Origin: Treponema sp. | GTDB lineage: Bacteria; Spirochaetota; Spirochaetia; Treponematales; Treponemataceae | Direction of reading: 5' to 3' | Assembly: GCA_024402695.1 (NCBI GenBank) | Contig: JAKSTG010000028.1 | Span: forward strand, 1-35,358 | DNA length: 35,358 nt | Part shown: positions 1 through 7,120 of the stretch, one piece after another | Position numbering within the stretch: position 1 is the stretch's first letter | How the letters are laid out: each line of letters begins with the position of its first letter | Notes under the pieces: model-generated | The model's database searches: none | What the model was told of the DNA's origin: nothing | What the model saw: only the letters and a program-made list of their open reading frames with translations | Position numbers and translations under genes: made by a program

Positions 1-2
1 AA

Positions 3-48
3 TGCACCTCCTAAAATTGAACTTTATTTGTCCAACTTTAGGGGTGCA
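3..48. repeat. Short imperfect inverted repeat, IS3-end-like
   Basis: TGCACC at 3-8 is mirrored by GGTGCA at 43-48, and the arms continue inward imperfectly (3-22 against 30-48, one bulge and a few mismatches) around a loop of about 7 bases. The right arm read on the minus strand, TGCACCCCTAAAGTTGGAC, resembles the terminal repeats of IS3-family elements as I remember them. The unit is only 46 bp and holds no gene. It lies just past the stop codon of the MATE gene and could instead be part of its 3' end. Confidence 0.4.
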
Positions 49-76
49 CTTCACATTGCGGCTTTTTTTATTTAAC

Positions 77-1444
77 TTATTTTTCAACTACAGATTTGTT
101 TCGCCATTTGCCGCCTATCCAGCGGCCTACAACTATGAAACCTCGGATACATTCGTCGGCCATGGTTCCCATGAATACACCGGCTGCCCCAAGTCCGAAG
201 ATTACGCCGCCTGTATAGCCAACGCTTATTCCAATAATCCACATTGAAATCATTCCGATTACAACAGGGAAGATATAATCGCCGGCGGCTTTAAGGCTGC
301 CTACAACAATCAGGTTTGTGGTTCGGCCAAGTTCCATGAAAATGCCGACAATCATTACCTGACGTGCAAGTCTGATTACTTCAGCATCTGCTCCGAAAAG
401 TTTCAGAGACCATGGACTTAAGAAACAGTTTGTACTTGCAAGAACAAGTGTTACCGGCAGTGTCATTAACAGAGAACGCATTACACGGCGGTATGCGGCA
501 TCTTCCTTTTCGGCACCAATCAGGTGGCCTGTAATAATCTGAGTAGACATTGCAACCGAGTTGGAGAAAGCTACGTTCAGATTCATAAGGGACTGTGCCA
601 TAACTTTTGCGTTTACGGCAGCGGCTCCCATTGGGTTTATGAAAGAAAAGAGGATTGTCTGTGCCAGAGAATAGGCCATGTTTTCACCGGCTGTAGGAAG
701 CCCGATTTTCAGTTCTTTCCATAAAAGATTGAAAGGGAAAGGTCTTAAAGTCTTAAGACTCAGTTTACCAATCTTAAGAATATAGAAGATTATGATTGCA
801 GCGGCCAGGGCAACGACTCTGGCAAAGGATGTTGAAATTGCGGCGCCTTTTACACCCAGTCCCAGAACCTTCCATGGTCCGTACAGGAAAAGCCAGTTTC
901 CCAGAATGTTCAGCAGGTTTACACAGATGGAGATATACATTCCAACTTTTGTGTAGCCGTTACAGCGCAGAATCTGAACCATAACGTTGAAGCCTGCCTG
1001 AAGGAAAAGACATGCGCCTACAATTTTGGTATAGGCTACACAGTCAGGCATCATTTCTTCAGGAACTTTAAGAAGACGGAAGAGGAAAGGGCCTACAAAG
1101 TAAAGGAATGCAGAAAGGGCGATTCCGATTACCAGGTTTACAACAAAACTGAGGGTGTAAATCTGGTTCATTTTGTCGAGCTGTTTGGCTCCAAGATACT
1201 GTGCTACGATAACGTTTGTTGCGGTTGCAATAACGTTGAACATTACGATGAAAAGGAACATTATCTGGTTCGCATTTCCGACGGCACCAACGGCAACAGG
1301 TGAAAAACGGCCCAGCATAACAGTATCCGCATTGTGAATGAGGATATTCAGAAGCAATTCTACAAAAATTGGACCTGCAAGCAAAAACAGCCTGGTGTTT
1401 TCGTCAATAGTTCTTTCTTTTGGCTCGGATTTCATAATTTTCAT
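77..1444 (-). CDS. MATE family efflux transporter
   Basis: This 455-residue polytopic inner-membrane protein has the length and about 12 hydrophobic segments of the MATE (NorM/DinF-type) family, which exports drugs or metabolites in exchange for Na+ or H+. The early stretch LLAGPIFVELLLNILIHNADTV matches the family's first helix, and the two halves of the protein repeat the same fold (residues about 15-225 and 240-440). It is divergent from pyrB. No clear Shine-Dalgarno precedes the ATG at 1444; an in-frame ATG at 1435 (MKSEPKER) is an alternative start. A TTGACA on this strand at 1465-1470 may be its -35, though no well-spaced -10 is visible. The substrate cannot be told from sequence. Confidence 0.9.
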   Translation of the reverse strand: MKIMKSEPKERTIDENTRLFLLAGPIFVELLLNILIHNADTVMLGRFSPVAVGAVGNANQIMFLFIVMFNVIATATNVIVAQYLGAKQLDKMNQIYTLSFVVNLVIGIALSAFLYFVGPFLFRLLKVPEEMMPDCVAYTKIVGACLFLQAGFNVMVQILRCNGYTKVGMYISICVNLLNILGNWLFLYGPWKVLGLGVKGAAISTSFARVVALAAAIIIFYILKIGKLSLKTLRPFPFNLLWKELKIGLPTAGENMAYSLAQTILFSFINPMGAAAVNAKVMAQSLMNLNVAFSNSVAMSTQIITGHLIGAEKEDAAYRRVMRSLLMTLPVTLVLASTNCFLSPWSLKLFGADAEVIRLARQVMIVGIFMELGRTTNLIVVGSLKAAGDYIFPVVIGMISMWIIGISVGYTGGVIFGLGAAGVFMGTMADECIRGFIVVGRWIGGKWRNKSVVEK

Positions 1445-1487
1445 ACATTATCGGTCGGAGACTATGTCAAAATCTATCAAAATTTGC

Positions 1488-1493
1488 TAAAAT
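1488..1493 (+). promoter_or_regulatory. Candidate -10 box of pyrB
   Basis: TAAAAT lies 9 bases before the pyrB ATG and no Shine-Dalgarno lies between them, so the transcript may start at or next to the ATG. No convincing -35 was found. Confidence 0.35.
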
Positions 1494-1502
1494 AATATCA
1501 CT

Positions 1503-2426
1503 ATGTTACAAGGACGTCATTTAATCCAGCCGGATGATCTTACAATCTCAGAAATCGATGAAATCTGCTCTTTGGCAGAACAGATTATTGTTGATCCTTC
1601 TAATTATAATGATGTGTGTCGTGGGAAAATTCTTGCGACACTTTTTTTTGAGCCAAGTACAAGAACCCGTCTTTCATTCGAAGCCGCAATGCTCCGTTTG
1701 GGTGGCGCTGTAGAAGGTTTTGCTGATGCAAGCTATACCTCCTCTACAAAAGGTGAAACTCTGGCCGATACAATTCGTGTAGTTTCTTCTTACGCTGATG
1801 TTATTGCAATGCGTACACCAAAAGAAGGTGCCGCTCTTCTTGCAAGTAAATATTCAGCCTGCCCGGTAATCAATGCCGGTGACGGTGGACACTACCATCC
1901 AACACAGACTCTTACAGACCTTCTGACAATCCGCCAGCTTCTTGGTTCAACAGAAGGCAAAACAATCGGTTTCTGTGGAGACCTTAAGTTTGGACGTACA
2001 GTTCATTCTCTTACAGAAGCAATGGTACGCTATCCAAACAACAAGTTTGTTTTCATCAGTCCAAAAGAACTTACAATCCCAGATTATATGGTTCACAACG
2101 TACTGGAACCAAAGGGAGCACAGTTCATTCAGGCAGAAAATCTGGACTCTGTAATCGGAGACCTGGACATTCTTTACATGACCCGTGTTCAGAAGGAACG
2201 CTTCTTCAATGAACAGGATTATATCCGTCTTAAGGACAGCTACATTCTTGATAAAGACAAGATGAAGAAAGCAAAGGACAATATGATTGTTCTCCATCCT
2301 CTTCCACGTGTAAACGAAATTCTTCCGGAAGTAGATGATGATCCAAGAGCTGCATACTTCAAACAGGTAAGATACGGTATGTTTGCCCGTATGGCTCTGA
2401 TCGCAAAAATTACTGGATCGGTATAA
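1503..2426 (+). CDS. pyrB: Aspartate carbamoyltransferase catalytic subunit
   Basis: This enzyme condenses carbamoyl phosphate with L-aspartate to N-carbamoylaspartate, the committed step of pyrimidine synthesis, in the cytoplasm. The 307-residue length is normal for the catalytic chain. The carbamoyl-phosphate motif FEPSTRTR is at residues 49-56, the mobile KGE loop near residue 84 and the HPLPR motif near residue 265. No regulatory chain (pyrI) follows. The window also holds carB, the supplier of carbamoyl phosphate, but about 30 kb away. The gene is monocistronic: divergent from the MATE gene and closed by a strong terminator. There is no Shine-Dalgarno before the ATG and a candidate -10 lies very close. 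Confidence 0.97.
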   Translation: MLQGRHLIQPDDLTISEIDEICSLAEQIIVDPSNYNDVCRGKILATLFFEPSTRTRLSFEAAMLRLGGAVEGFADASYTSSTKGETLADTIRVVSSYADVIAMRTPKEGAALLASKYSACPVINAGDGGHYHPTQTLTDLLTIRQLLGSTEGKTIGFCGDLKFGRTVHSLTEAMVRYPNNKFVFISPKELTIPDYMVHNVLEPKGAQFIQAENLDSVIGDLDILYMTRVQKERFFNEQDYIRLKDSYILDKDKMKKAKDNMIVLHPLPRVNEILPEVDDDPRAAYFKQVRYGMFARMALIAKITGSV

Positions 2427-2454
2427 ATCTTCGGTTTAAGCCGTATAAAAAAAG

Positions 2455-2498
2455 AAAGCGTGAGCTTTGCAGAAAACTGCGAATCTCACGCTTTTTTT
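2455..2498. terminator. Bidirectional terminator after pyrB
   Basis: A 10-bp stem (AAAGCGTGAG at 2455-2464 with CTCACGCTTT at 2485-2494) runs into a T-run on the plus strand. The minus strand also carries a T-rich tail after it (2446-2457), so it could serve the convergent gene ending at 2543. A second hairpin, GCGGTGA/TCACCGC at 2506-2533, lies between this and that gene. Confidence 0.85.
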
Positions 2499-2542
2499 GT
2501 TTTAAGCGGTGACTTGATTTTTGAAATCACCGCGGATAGTTT

Positions 2543-3148
2543 CTATTCTGATTTTTCCTGGGCTGCTTTCTTTGCGGCTTTTTCAACCAGGATAAGGCGG
2601 CGGCGCTGAAGACGTGGAGTGTTGTAACGGAGGATTGCGTAAGGCATAAGACTGAGCACTGCGTTTACAAAAATAATAGGGAAACTGAAGTACCAGAAAT
2701 ATTCCAGAGGGAAACAAACAATCATTGCGATTCCAACAATGGCATTCTGAAGGTGAATTACTTCCCCGTAGTTGTTTTCAAGGATGAAGCGTTCCATATA
2801 AACAGGATTGTCAGGATCTGAAATGGCTTTTTTGTCAAAAGCGGTGAACATACCCAGTTCCAGAACATGGTCCTTCCATTTTTTGATTCCGATTTTTTCA
2901 TAGAACTTGCATTCTGCTTTTGGAACATCAAAATAACCTTTTCTTTCATAGTTGAACCACTTTTCAGGAAAAGCGCGGCGAATAATGAAAGCCCAGAGTC
3001 CGTCCCATGCAATTACTCCGACAGTCCCGCCGATAGAGGCCAGGAAAACATAGAGTGTGCTCATGCCGTGAAGAGGGCGACCCCAGATAAGTCCTGCAGC
3101 AATCATAAGAATGTCTGTAAGTCCGATTGCAATAATGTACATTACCAT
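2543..3148 (-). CDS. CrtO-like membrane acyltransferase homologue (PF18927-like)
   Basis: The 201-residue protein has two hydrophobic segments near the N-terminus (about 1-22 and 31-55), a polar middle part and two more near 136-175. The middle and C-terminal pattern (a WKDHV segment near residue 91, ENNYGEVIH, and YNTPRLQRR near 174-183) resembles glycosyl-4,4'-diaponeurosporenoate acyltransferase (CrtO of staphylococci), which adds a fatty acyl chain to a carotenoid sugar. No carotenoid genes are nearby, so the substrate here is open and could be another membrane glycolipid. The ATG at 3148 has AAGGAG 8 bases upstream. It ends facing pyrB and begins 37 bases after the EAL gene upstream, so the two may be cotranscribed. 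Confidence 0.6.
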   Translation of the reverse strand: MVMYIIAIGLTDILMIAAGLIWGRPLHGMSTLYVFLASIGGTVGVIAWDGLWAFIIRRAFPEKWFNYERKGYFDVPKAECKFYEKIGIKKWKDHVLELGMFTAFDKKAISDPDNPVYMERFILENNYGEVIHLQNAIVGIAMIVCFPLEYFWYFSFPIIFVNAVLSLMPYAILRYNTPRLQRRRLILVEKAAKKAAQEKSE

Positions 3149-3185
3149 AATAATGGCTCCTTAAGTTTTTATATGTTCTGAAAGC

Positions 3186-5132
3186 TTAGTTATGTTCTTC
3201 CAGGAATTTTACGAATTCATCAGCCGACATAGGATGTGCAAAATAGAAGCCCTGAATCATATCACAGCCGATTTTCTTAAGCTGCTCATAAACTTCTTTT
3301 GTTTCAACTCCTTCTGCCAGAGAAATCATTTTCTTTTCTTTTGCCAGTTCAAAAAGATAGCGGATGGCGTTTTCATTTTCTCCGCTGGAGGCAAGGGAAT
3401 CTATGATGCTTTTGTCAAATTTGATTTCCGAGAACGGATGGTTAAGAATCTGTGAAGTATTTGAATATCCGATTCCGTAATCGTCAAGGGCGTATTCGAT
3501 TCCGCGTTCTGTCATTTCTTCCAGAAGTTTTGTGAAACGAGTTTCATCGTTTACAGCTACAGATTCAGTAATTTCAAAACGAATGAGAGTTGGAGAAATG
3601 TGGTTACGGAAAAGAATGTCCGAGATATGATCAATGATTCCGTCGTACATACACTGAATCATTGAAAGGTTGATGTTTACGGTCTGAATGCCTTTGTCAA
3701 AAAGCTTTGTTTCATTGATGAAATCACAGGTCTTCTGAAGCATGATGTCGCTGATCTTAAGAATGTCGCCGTTTGTTTCTGCTTCGGGAATAAAAGAAAG
3801 TGGCGGAATATATGAACCGTCTGAATCTTTTAAGCGAAGAAGGGCTTCTGCACCAACGAAAGCATTCTGCTTGATGGAGAAAATAGGCTGCATGTGAACT
3901 TCAAAAGATTCTTTAAGAATTGCGTTTTCAACGATGCGCTGAAGTCTGATTCTTTCCTTGAATTCTGAAACTACAGTCTGATCAATTACAGTGTAGTGGT
4001 GTGGCTGTCTTAAAGAGGCAATGTAGTTTATAAGCGCAATTGTTTCATCTGAGGTGTAGTCGGTCTGGCCGTCTTCGCTGCGCAGAAGCATTGCGAAATC
4101 ATTTATTACATTGATTCTTGCAGAAATAATATAGTTGATTGAGTTCTCTGTATTTTCCGAAGGGAAAATCTTCATGGAAGTAAGTGTCTGTTCACGGAGT
4201 TTTTTACCGTATTTTTCAGCTACCCCGGATTTGTCAAAGAGAATTACAAAAGTATCGTTGAAGAGATAATAAACGTGTTTTGTTTCACAGATTTCCTTTA
4301 CCCGGTTCATGAACTGACGTGTAATATGGTAGCGGCCTTCAATTCCAAAAACATCCTTAAGCTTATTTGTTTTTGTCATTTTAAGGATGATTGCTGATTT
4401 TGTGGTTTTCTGTTCGCGAGAAAAAAGAATCTCTTTAAAGGCAATTTTGTTCAGGGTTCCTGTTGAAAAATCATAATAGGATCCTGGACTGTGAAGACTT
4501 ATATAGGCGCTGAATACCGAAATTGCACAGGCAAGGCTTGTAAGCTGCAGGGCAGGGTAAATCATCTGGAGGATTACCGCAATAAGAGTAATCAGCATGA
4601 ATATGAAAACAACCATAACGCGGCCTGTTGAAAGACGCTTTCTGTATTTAATAACTTCCAGAAGTGCGGCACCCATAAACAGGAAGGACATTGTATAAAG
4701 TTCAATGTAGCCGTAACTGTGGGTGTAAGGTGTGTCTGCGTCATATATAAACAGGAAGTGAGTAAAGGGTGTAGATAAAATCAGGATCATTTCGATTGAA
4801 ACAACCCAGGTAAGGAATCGCCAGAACTTAGGCGAAATCCTGTTTGACTGGTGAGTTGTAGTATGAGTGAAAATATAGAAGAAAATAGCAAAAAAGTTAG
4901 TGAAGATTGCCTGAATCATGGACAGGGTACCGTTCATGATGTAGCGCTCAGGAAATTTTACCAGCGTAAGGGAAGTAGTTATGTTCAGCAGAGTGAATAT
5001 GAGGGTATCCGAAATAAGGAAAGTGCAAGTTTTTGAGCTTCGAGTGGGAAATCTTTTCTGGTTCAGGCAGCTGAGCAGAAGGATAACCAGGAAAATTGAG
5101 GCGGAAATGTCATATTCAATCTTATAAAACAT
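3186..5132 (-). CDS. Membrane EAL-domain c-di-GMP phosphodiesterase with degenerate GGDEF region
   Basis: The N-terminal ~212 residues form about seven hydrophobic helices, a likely membrane sensor. Residues about 218-375 have the look of a GGDEF domain, but the signature is replaced by LFNDTF (290-295), so cyclase activity is not expected. Residues about 395-648 are an EAL domain with the residues expected for catalysis: GAEALLRL (E429), NINLS, EITES, LDDYGIG, KFDKS, EGVET and QGFYF. It should hydrolyse c-di-GMP to pGpG at the inner face of the membrane, with the degenerate GGDEF perhaps a regulatory site (inference). A weak Shine-Dalgarno (AAGGG) precedes the ATG, and a TATAAT on the same strand lies at 5154-5159. 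A PilZ receptor is encoded at 16661. Confidence 0.9.
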   Translation of the reverse strand: MFYKIEYDISASIFLVILLLSCLNQKRFPTRSSKTCTFLISDTLIFTLLNITTSLTLVKFPERYIMNGTLSMIQAIFTNFFAIFFYIFTHTTTHQSNRISPKFWRFLTWVVSIEMILILSTPFTHFLFIYDADTPYTHSYGYIELYTMSFLFMGAALLEVIKYRKRLSTGRVMVVFIFMLITLIAVILQMIYPALQLTSLACAISVFSAYISLHSPGSYYDFSTGTLNKIAFKEILFSREQKTTKSAIILKMTKTNKLKDVFGIEGRYHITRQFMNRVKEICETKHVYYLFNDTFVILFDKSGVAEKYGKKLREQTLTSMKIFPSENTENSINYIISARINVINDFAMLLRSEDGQTDYTSDETIALINYIASLRQPHHYTVIDQTVVSEFKERIRLQRIVENAILKESFEVHMQPIFSIKQNAFVGAEALLRLKDSDGSYIPPLSFIPEAETNGDILKISDIMLQKTCDFINETKLFDKGIQTVNINLSMIQCMYDGIIDHISDILFRNHISPTLIRFEITESVAVNDETRFTKLLEEMTERGIEYALDDYGIGYSNTSQILNHPFSEIKFDKSIIDSLASSGENENAIRYLFELAKEKKMISLAEGVETKEVYEQLKKIGCDMIQGFYFAHPMSADEFVKFLEEHN

Positions 5133-5200
5133 GTGGAACCCTTTTTGTAATCCATTATATTATCGGTGAAATTGAAGGCTTTTGCAATGTATAGTTTTTA

Positions 5201-5229
5201 TTGACCTAATCAGATATTTTACTTAGATT
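5201..5229 (+). promoter_or_regulatory. Promoter of the ArsB/NhaD-type transporter, probably leaderless
   Basis: TTGACC (5201-5206), a 17-base spacer and TAGATT (5224-5229) form a sigma70-like promoter. The -10 ends only 6 bases before the ATG at 5236 and there is no Shine-Dalgarno, so transcription probably starts at the start codon. Confidence 0.6.
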
Positions 5230-5235
5230 TACATT

Positions 5236-6585
5236 ATGACTTCACTAAAACTTATTGTTCTGGCTGCGGCCATTGTAATGTATCTTCTGGTAATCATTTT
5301 CCAGGATAAAAAGGTATGGTTTACAACTGCGGCAGCTCTCTGTCTTCTGGTTCTGGGAATGTGCTTTCCAGGACAGATTTTCAAACTGGAACCAGGGCTT
5401 TCTTCTGCAGTTTCTGACGGTTCTGTCTGGTTTCCAATTACACATACTTTGGATAACCTGATCAACTGGAATGTTCTGATGATTTATGTAGGAGCCATGA
5501 CAATTGCGGCTCTTTTCCTCTATTCAAAGGTTCCTGCTTTGATTGCCGATGCTATAGTCGGTTCCTGCCGTTCTACTGGAATCGCCGTTGTAATGATTCT
5601 TGCTTTGACAGGCATTATCTCTATTTTCGTAGAAAACGTAGCAACTGTTCTTGTAATGGCACCTATTGCCTTAAGCATCAGCAAAAAGCTTAAAATCAAT
5701 CCTGTTCCATTTATGATTGGACTTGCAGTTATGTCTAACCTGGAAGGAACCGCAACTCTTGTAGGCGATCCTCCAAGCATGATTTTTGCATCATATTCGG
5801 GTTATACCTTCAACGACTTCTTTATCAGCCAGGGAAAAATCTCTATTTTCTTCTTCATTCAGGCAGGGCTTCTGGTTGGATGTCTTTTCTTCTATTGTTT
5901 CTTTGCAAAATACAAGGACAAGTCAGAAGTTGAAAAAGAACCGATTATCAGCTGGGTTCCTTTCATTCTGCTTTTGAGCATGATTTTTGGCCTTGCCGTA
6001 ATCTCTTTCTTCAGCGACGGATTAACTTACATTTCCGGCGGCTTTGTGCTTGCTTTGGGTATTTTGGGCGTAATCTGGTACATTTTCAGCCAGAAAAAAA
6101 CTATGGCCGAAGTTAAGGAACTGATCTGGGGCCTGGACTGGGAAACAATCTTCTTCCTTATGGGCATTTTTGTTGTGGTTGGAGCAATCAGCGAAGTAGG
6201 ACTTCTGAATGACCTGGCACTTTTCCTTGGCCGAATCACAAACGGAAACAAACTTGCAGGTTTCATCCTGATTCTTCTGGTTTCTATCCTGATTTCCGGC
6301 TTTGTTGATAACGTTCCTTACATCATCGTTATGCTGCCAGTTGCCGGTAATATGGCCGCCCAGATGAACATTGCGCCGGAACTCTTCATGTTTGCACTGC
6401 TTATTGGTTCCTGTCTTGGCGGAAACCTGACACCTTACGGGGCCTCGGCTAATGTAGTTGCAATGGGAATTCTTAAAGATGAAGGTCATCCTGTAAATTT
6501 TGGCGGATTCTTGAAGATTGCCGCTCCATTTACAGTGCTTACAACAGCGGCTGCAGCAATTTGTCTGTGGTTTGTTTGGCGTTAA
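5236..6585 (+). CDS. ArsB/NhaD-type (ion transporter superfamily) permease
   Basis: This 449-residue inner-membrane protein has about 11-12 hydrophobic segments. The stretch NLEGTATLVGDPPSMI (about 170-185) and the matching C-terminal stretch GSCLGGNLTPYGASAN (about 395-410) are the paired re-entrant motifs of the ArsB/NhaD/SLC13-like superfamily, and FVENVATVL and FVDNVPYIIVMLP are the paired helices with conserved Asn. Members carry Na+/H+ exchange, arsenite export or organic anion uptake. There is no ars gene nearby, so an Na+/H+ antiporter or anion permease is as likely. It is preceded by a promoter with almost no leader. It ends 9 bases from a convergent gene and no terminator lies between. 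Confidence 0.85.
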   Translation: MTSLKLIVLAAAIVMYLLVIIFQDKKVWFTTAAALCLLVLGMCFPGQIFKLEPGLSSAVSDGSVWFPITHTLDNLINWNVLMIYVGAMTIAALFLYSKVPALIADAIVGSCRSTGIAVVMILALTGIISIFVENVATVLVMAPIALSISKKLKINPVPFMIGLAVMSNLEGTATLVGDPPSMIFASYSGYTFNDFFISQGKISIFFFIQAGLLVGCLFFYCFFAKYKDKSEVEKEPIISWVPFILLLSMIFGLAVISFFSDGLTYISGGFVLALGILGVIWYIFSQKKTMAEVKELIWGLDWETIFFLMGIFVVVGAISEVGLLNDLALFLGRITNGNKLAGFILILLVSILISGFVDNVPYIIVMLPVAGNMAAQMNIAPELFMFALLIGSCLGGNLTPYGASANVVAMGILKDEGHPVNFGGFLKIAAPFTVLTTAAAAICLWFVWR

Positions 6586-6594
6586 TCAGAAAAA

Positions 6595-6957
6595 TTAAGC
6601 CATAAAGCTGAAAACTTCACCGGCCTGAGGCATGGTTCCTGCCATGAACTGGGGTGCGGTCTGTACAGCCTGCTTAATCTGGAACTGAAAGTCTTTGATG
6701 AGCTGTTCTGCAGTTTCATCACTGATGTTAGTGAAAGATTTTGCAGGCTCATTTTTTATAGAAGAAAGGCGTTCGATCATGGCGTTAAGAATCTGGATTT
6801 TGCTGATTGAAACTCCATCCTGTCCGCTTTTTGCGGCAACGCCTGAAACGTGGTCAAAGTGAGAATAGAGGACTGAATTCTTGCTTACTGGAACATAAAG
6901 CTTCGAAGCTCCGGCGCCGTATGAGTAAGGGTTTAAATTTCCAATTGAAGTAGTCAT
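6595..6957 (-). CDS. Hypothetical protein, 120 residues
   Basis: I do not recognise a family. The protein is soluble with no signal peptide or membrane segment. The N-terminal third is rich in Tyr, Ser and Gly (YSYGAGASKLYVPVSKNSV), residues 50-97 look helical and amphipathic (SISKIQILNAMIERLSSI, then a Gln-rich helix), and the C-terminus is Met/Phe-rich. The ATG at 6957 has GGAG 8 bases upstream, which supports expression. On its strand TAAA (7018-7015), 15 bases and ACCGAAGA resemble a sigma28-type flagellar promoter, a weak hint only. Confidence 0.7.
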   Translation of the reverse strand: MTTSIGNLNPYSYGAGASKLYVPVSKNSVLYSHFDHVSGVAAKSGQDGVSISKIQILNAMIERLSSIKNEPAKSFTNISDETAEQLIKDFQFQIKQAVQTAPQFMAGTMPQAGEVFSFMA

Positions 6958-7106
6958 CTTTTTCTCCGCGGGATTTTGTTCCCTACGTAAATCTTCGGTT
7001 TAGTTGGAGAAAAGTTTAGTAAAAATAATAAATGTTCCGGCTTTTCTAAAACTTTTATGCAAACTCCAAAATCTCTAGAAATATGGATTTCCCACCCTAA
7101 ATTCGT

Positions 7107-7112
7107 TATAAT
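7107..7112 (+). promoter_or_regulatory. Consensus -10 box of glgX
   Basis: A perfect TATAAT ends 8 bases before the glgX ATG (7121) and no Shine-Dalgarno lies between. No good -35 is visible. A leaderless or near-leaderless transcript is likely. Confidence 0.5.
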
Positions 7113-7120
7113 TTTCTATT

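Noticed and set aside
2424..2438. 15-base match TAAATCTTCGGTTTA, found again at 6988-7002
   Set aside because: About one such match is expected by chance in a window of this size and composition, and the two sites share no other context.
6022..6489. 155-codon open frame on the minus strand inside the transporter gene
   Set aside because: It is a shadow of the transporter's reading frame: Cys/His/Asn-rich, no family match, no ribosome site.
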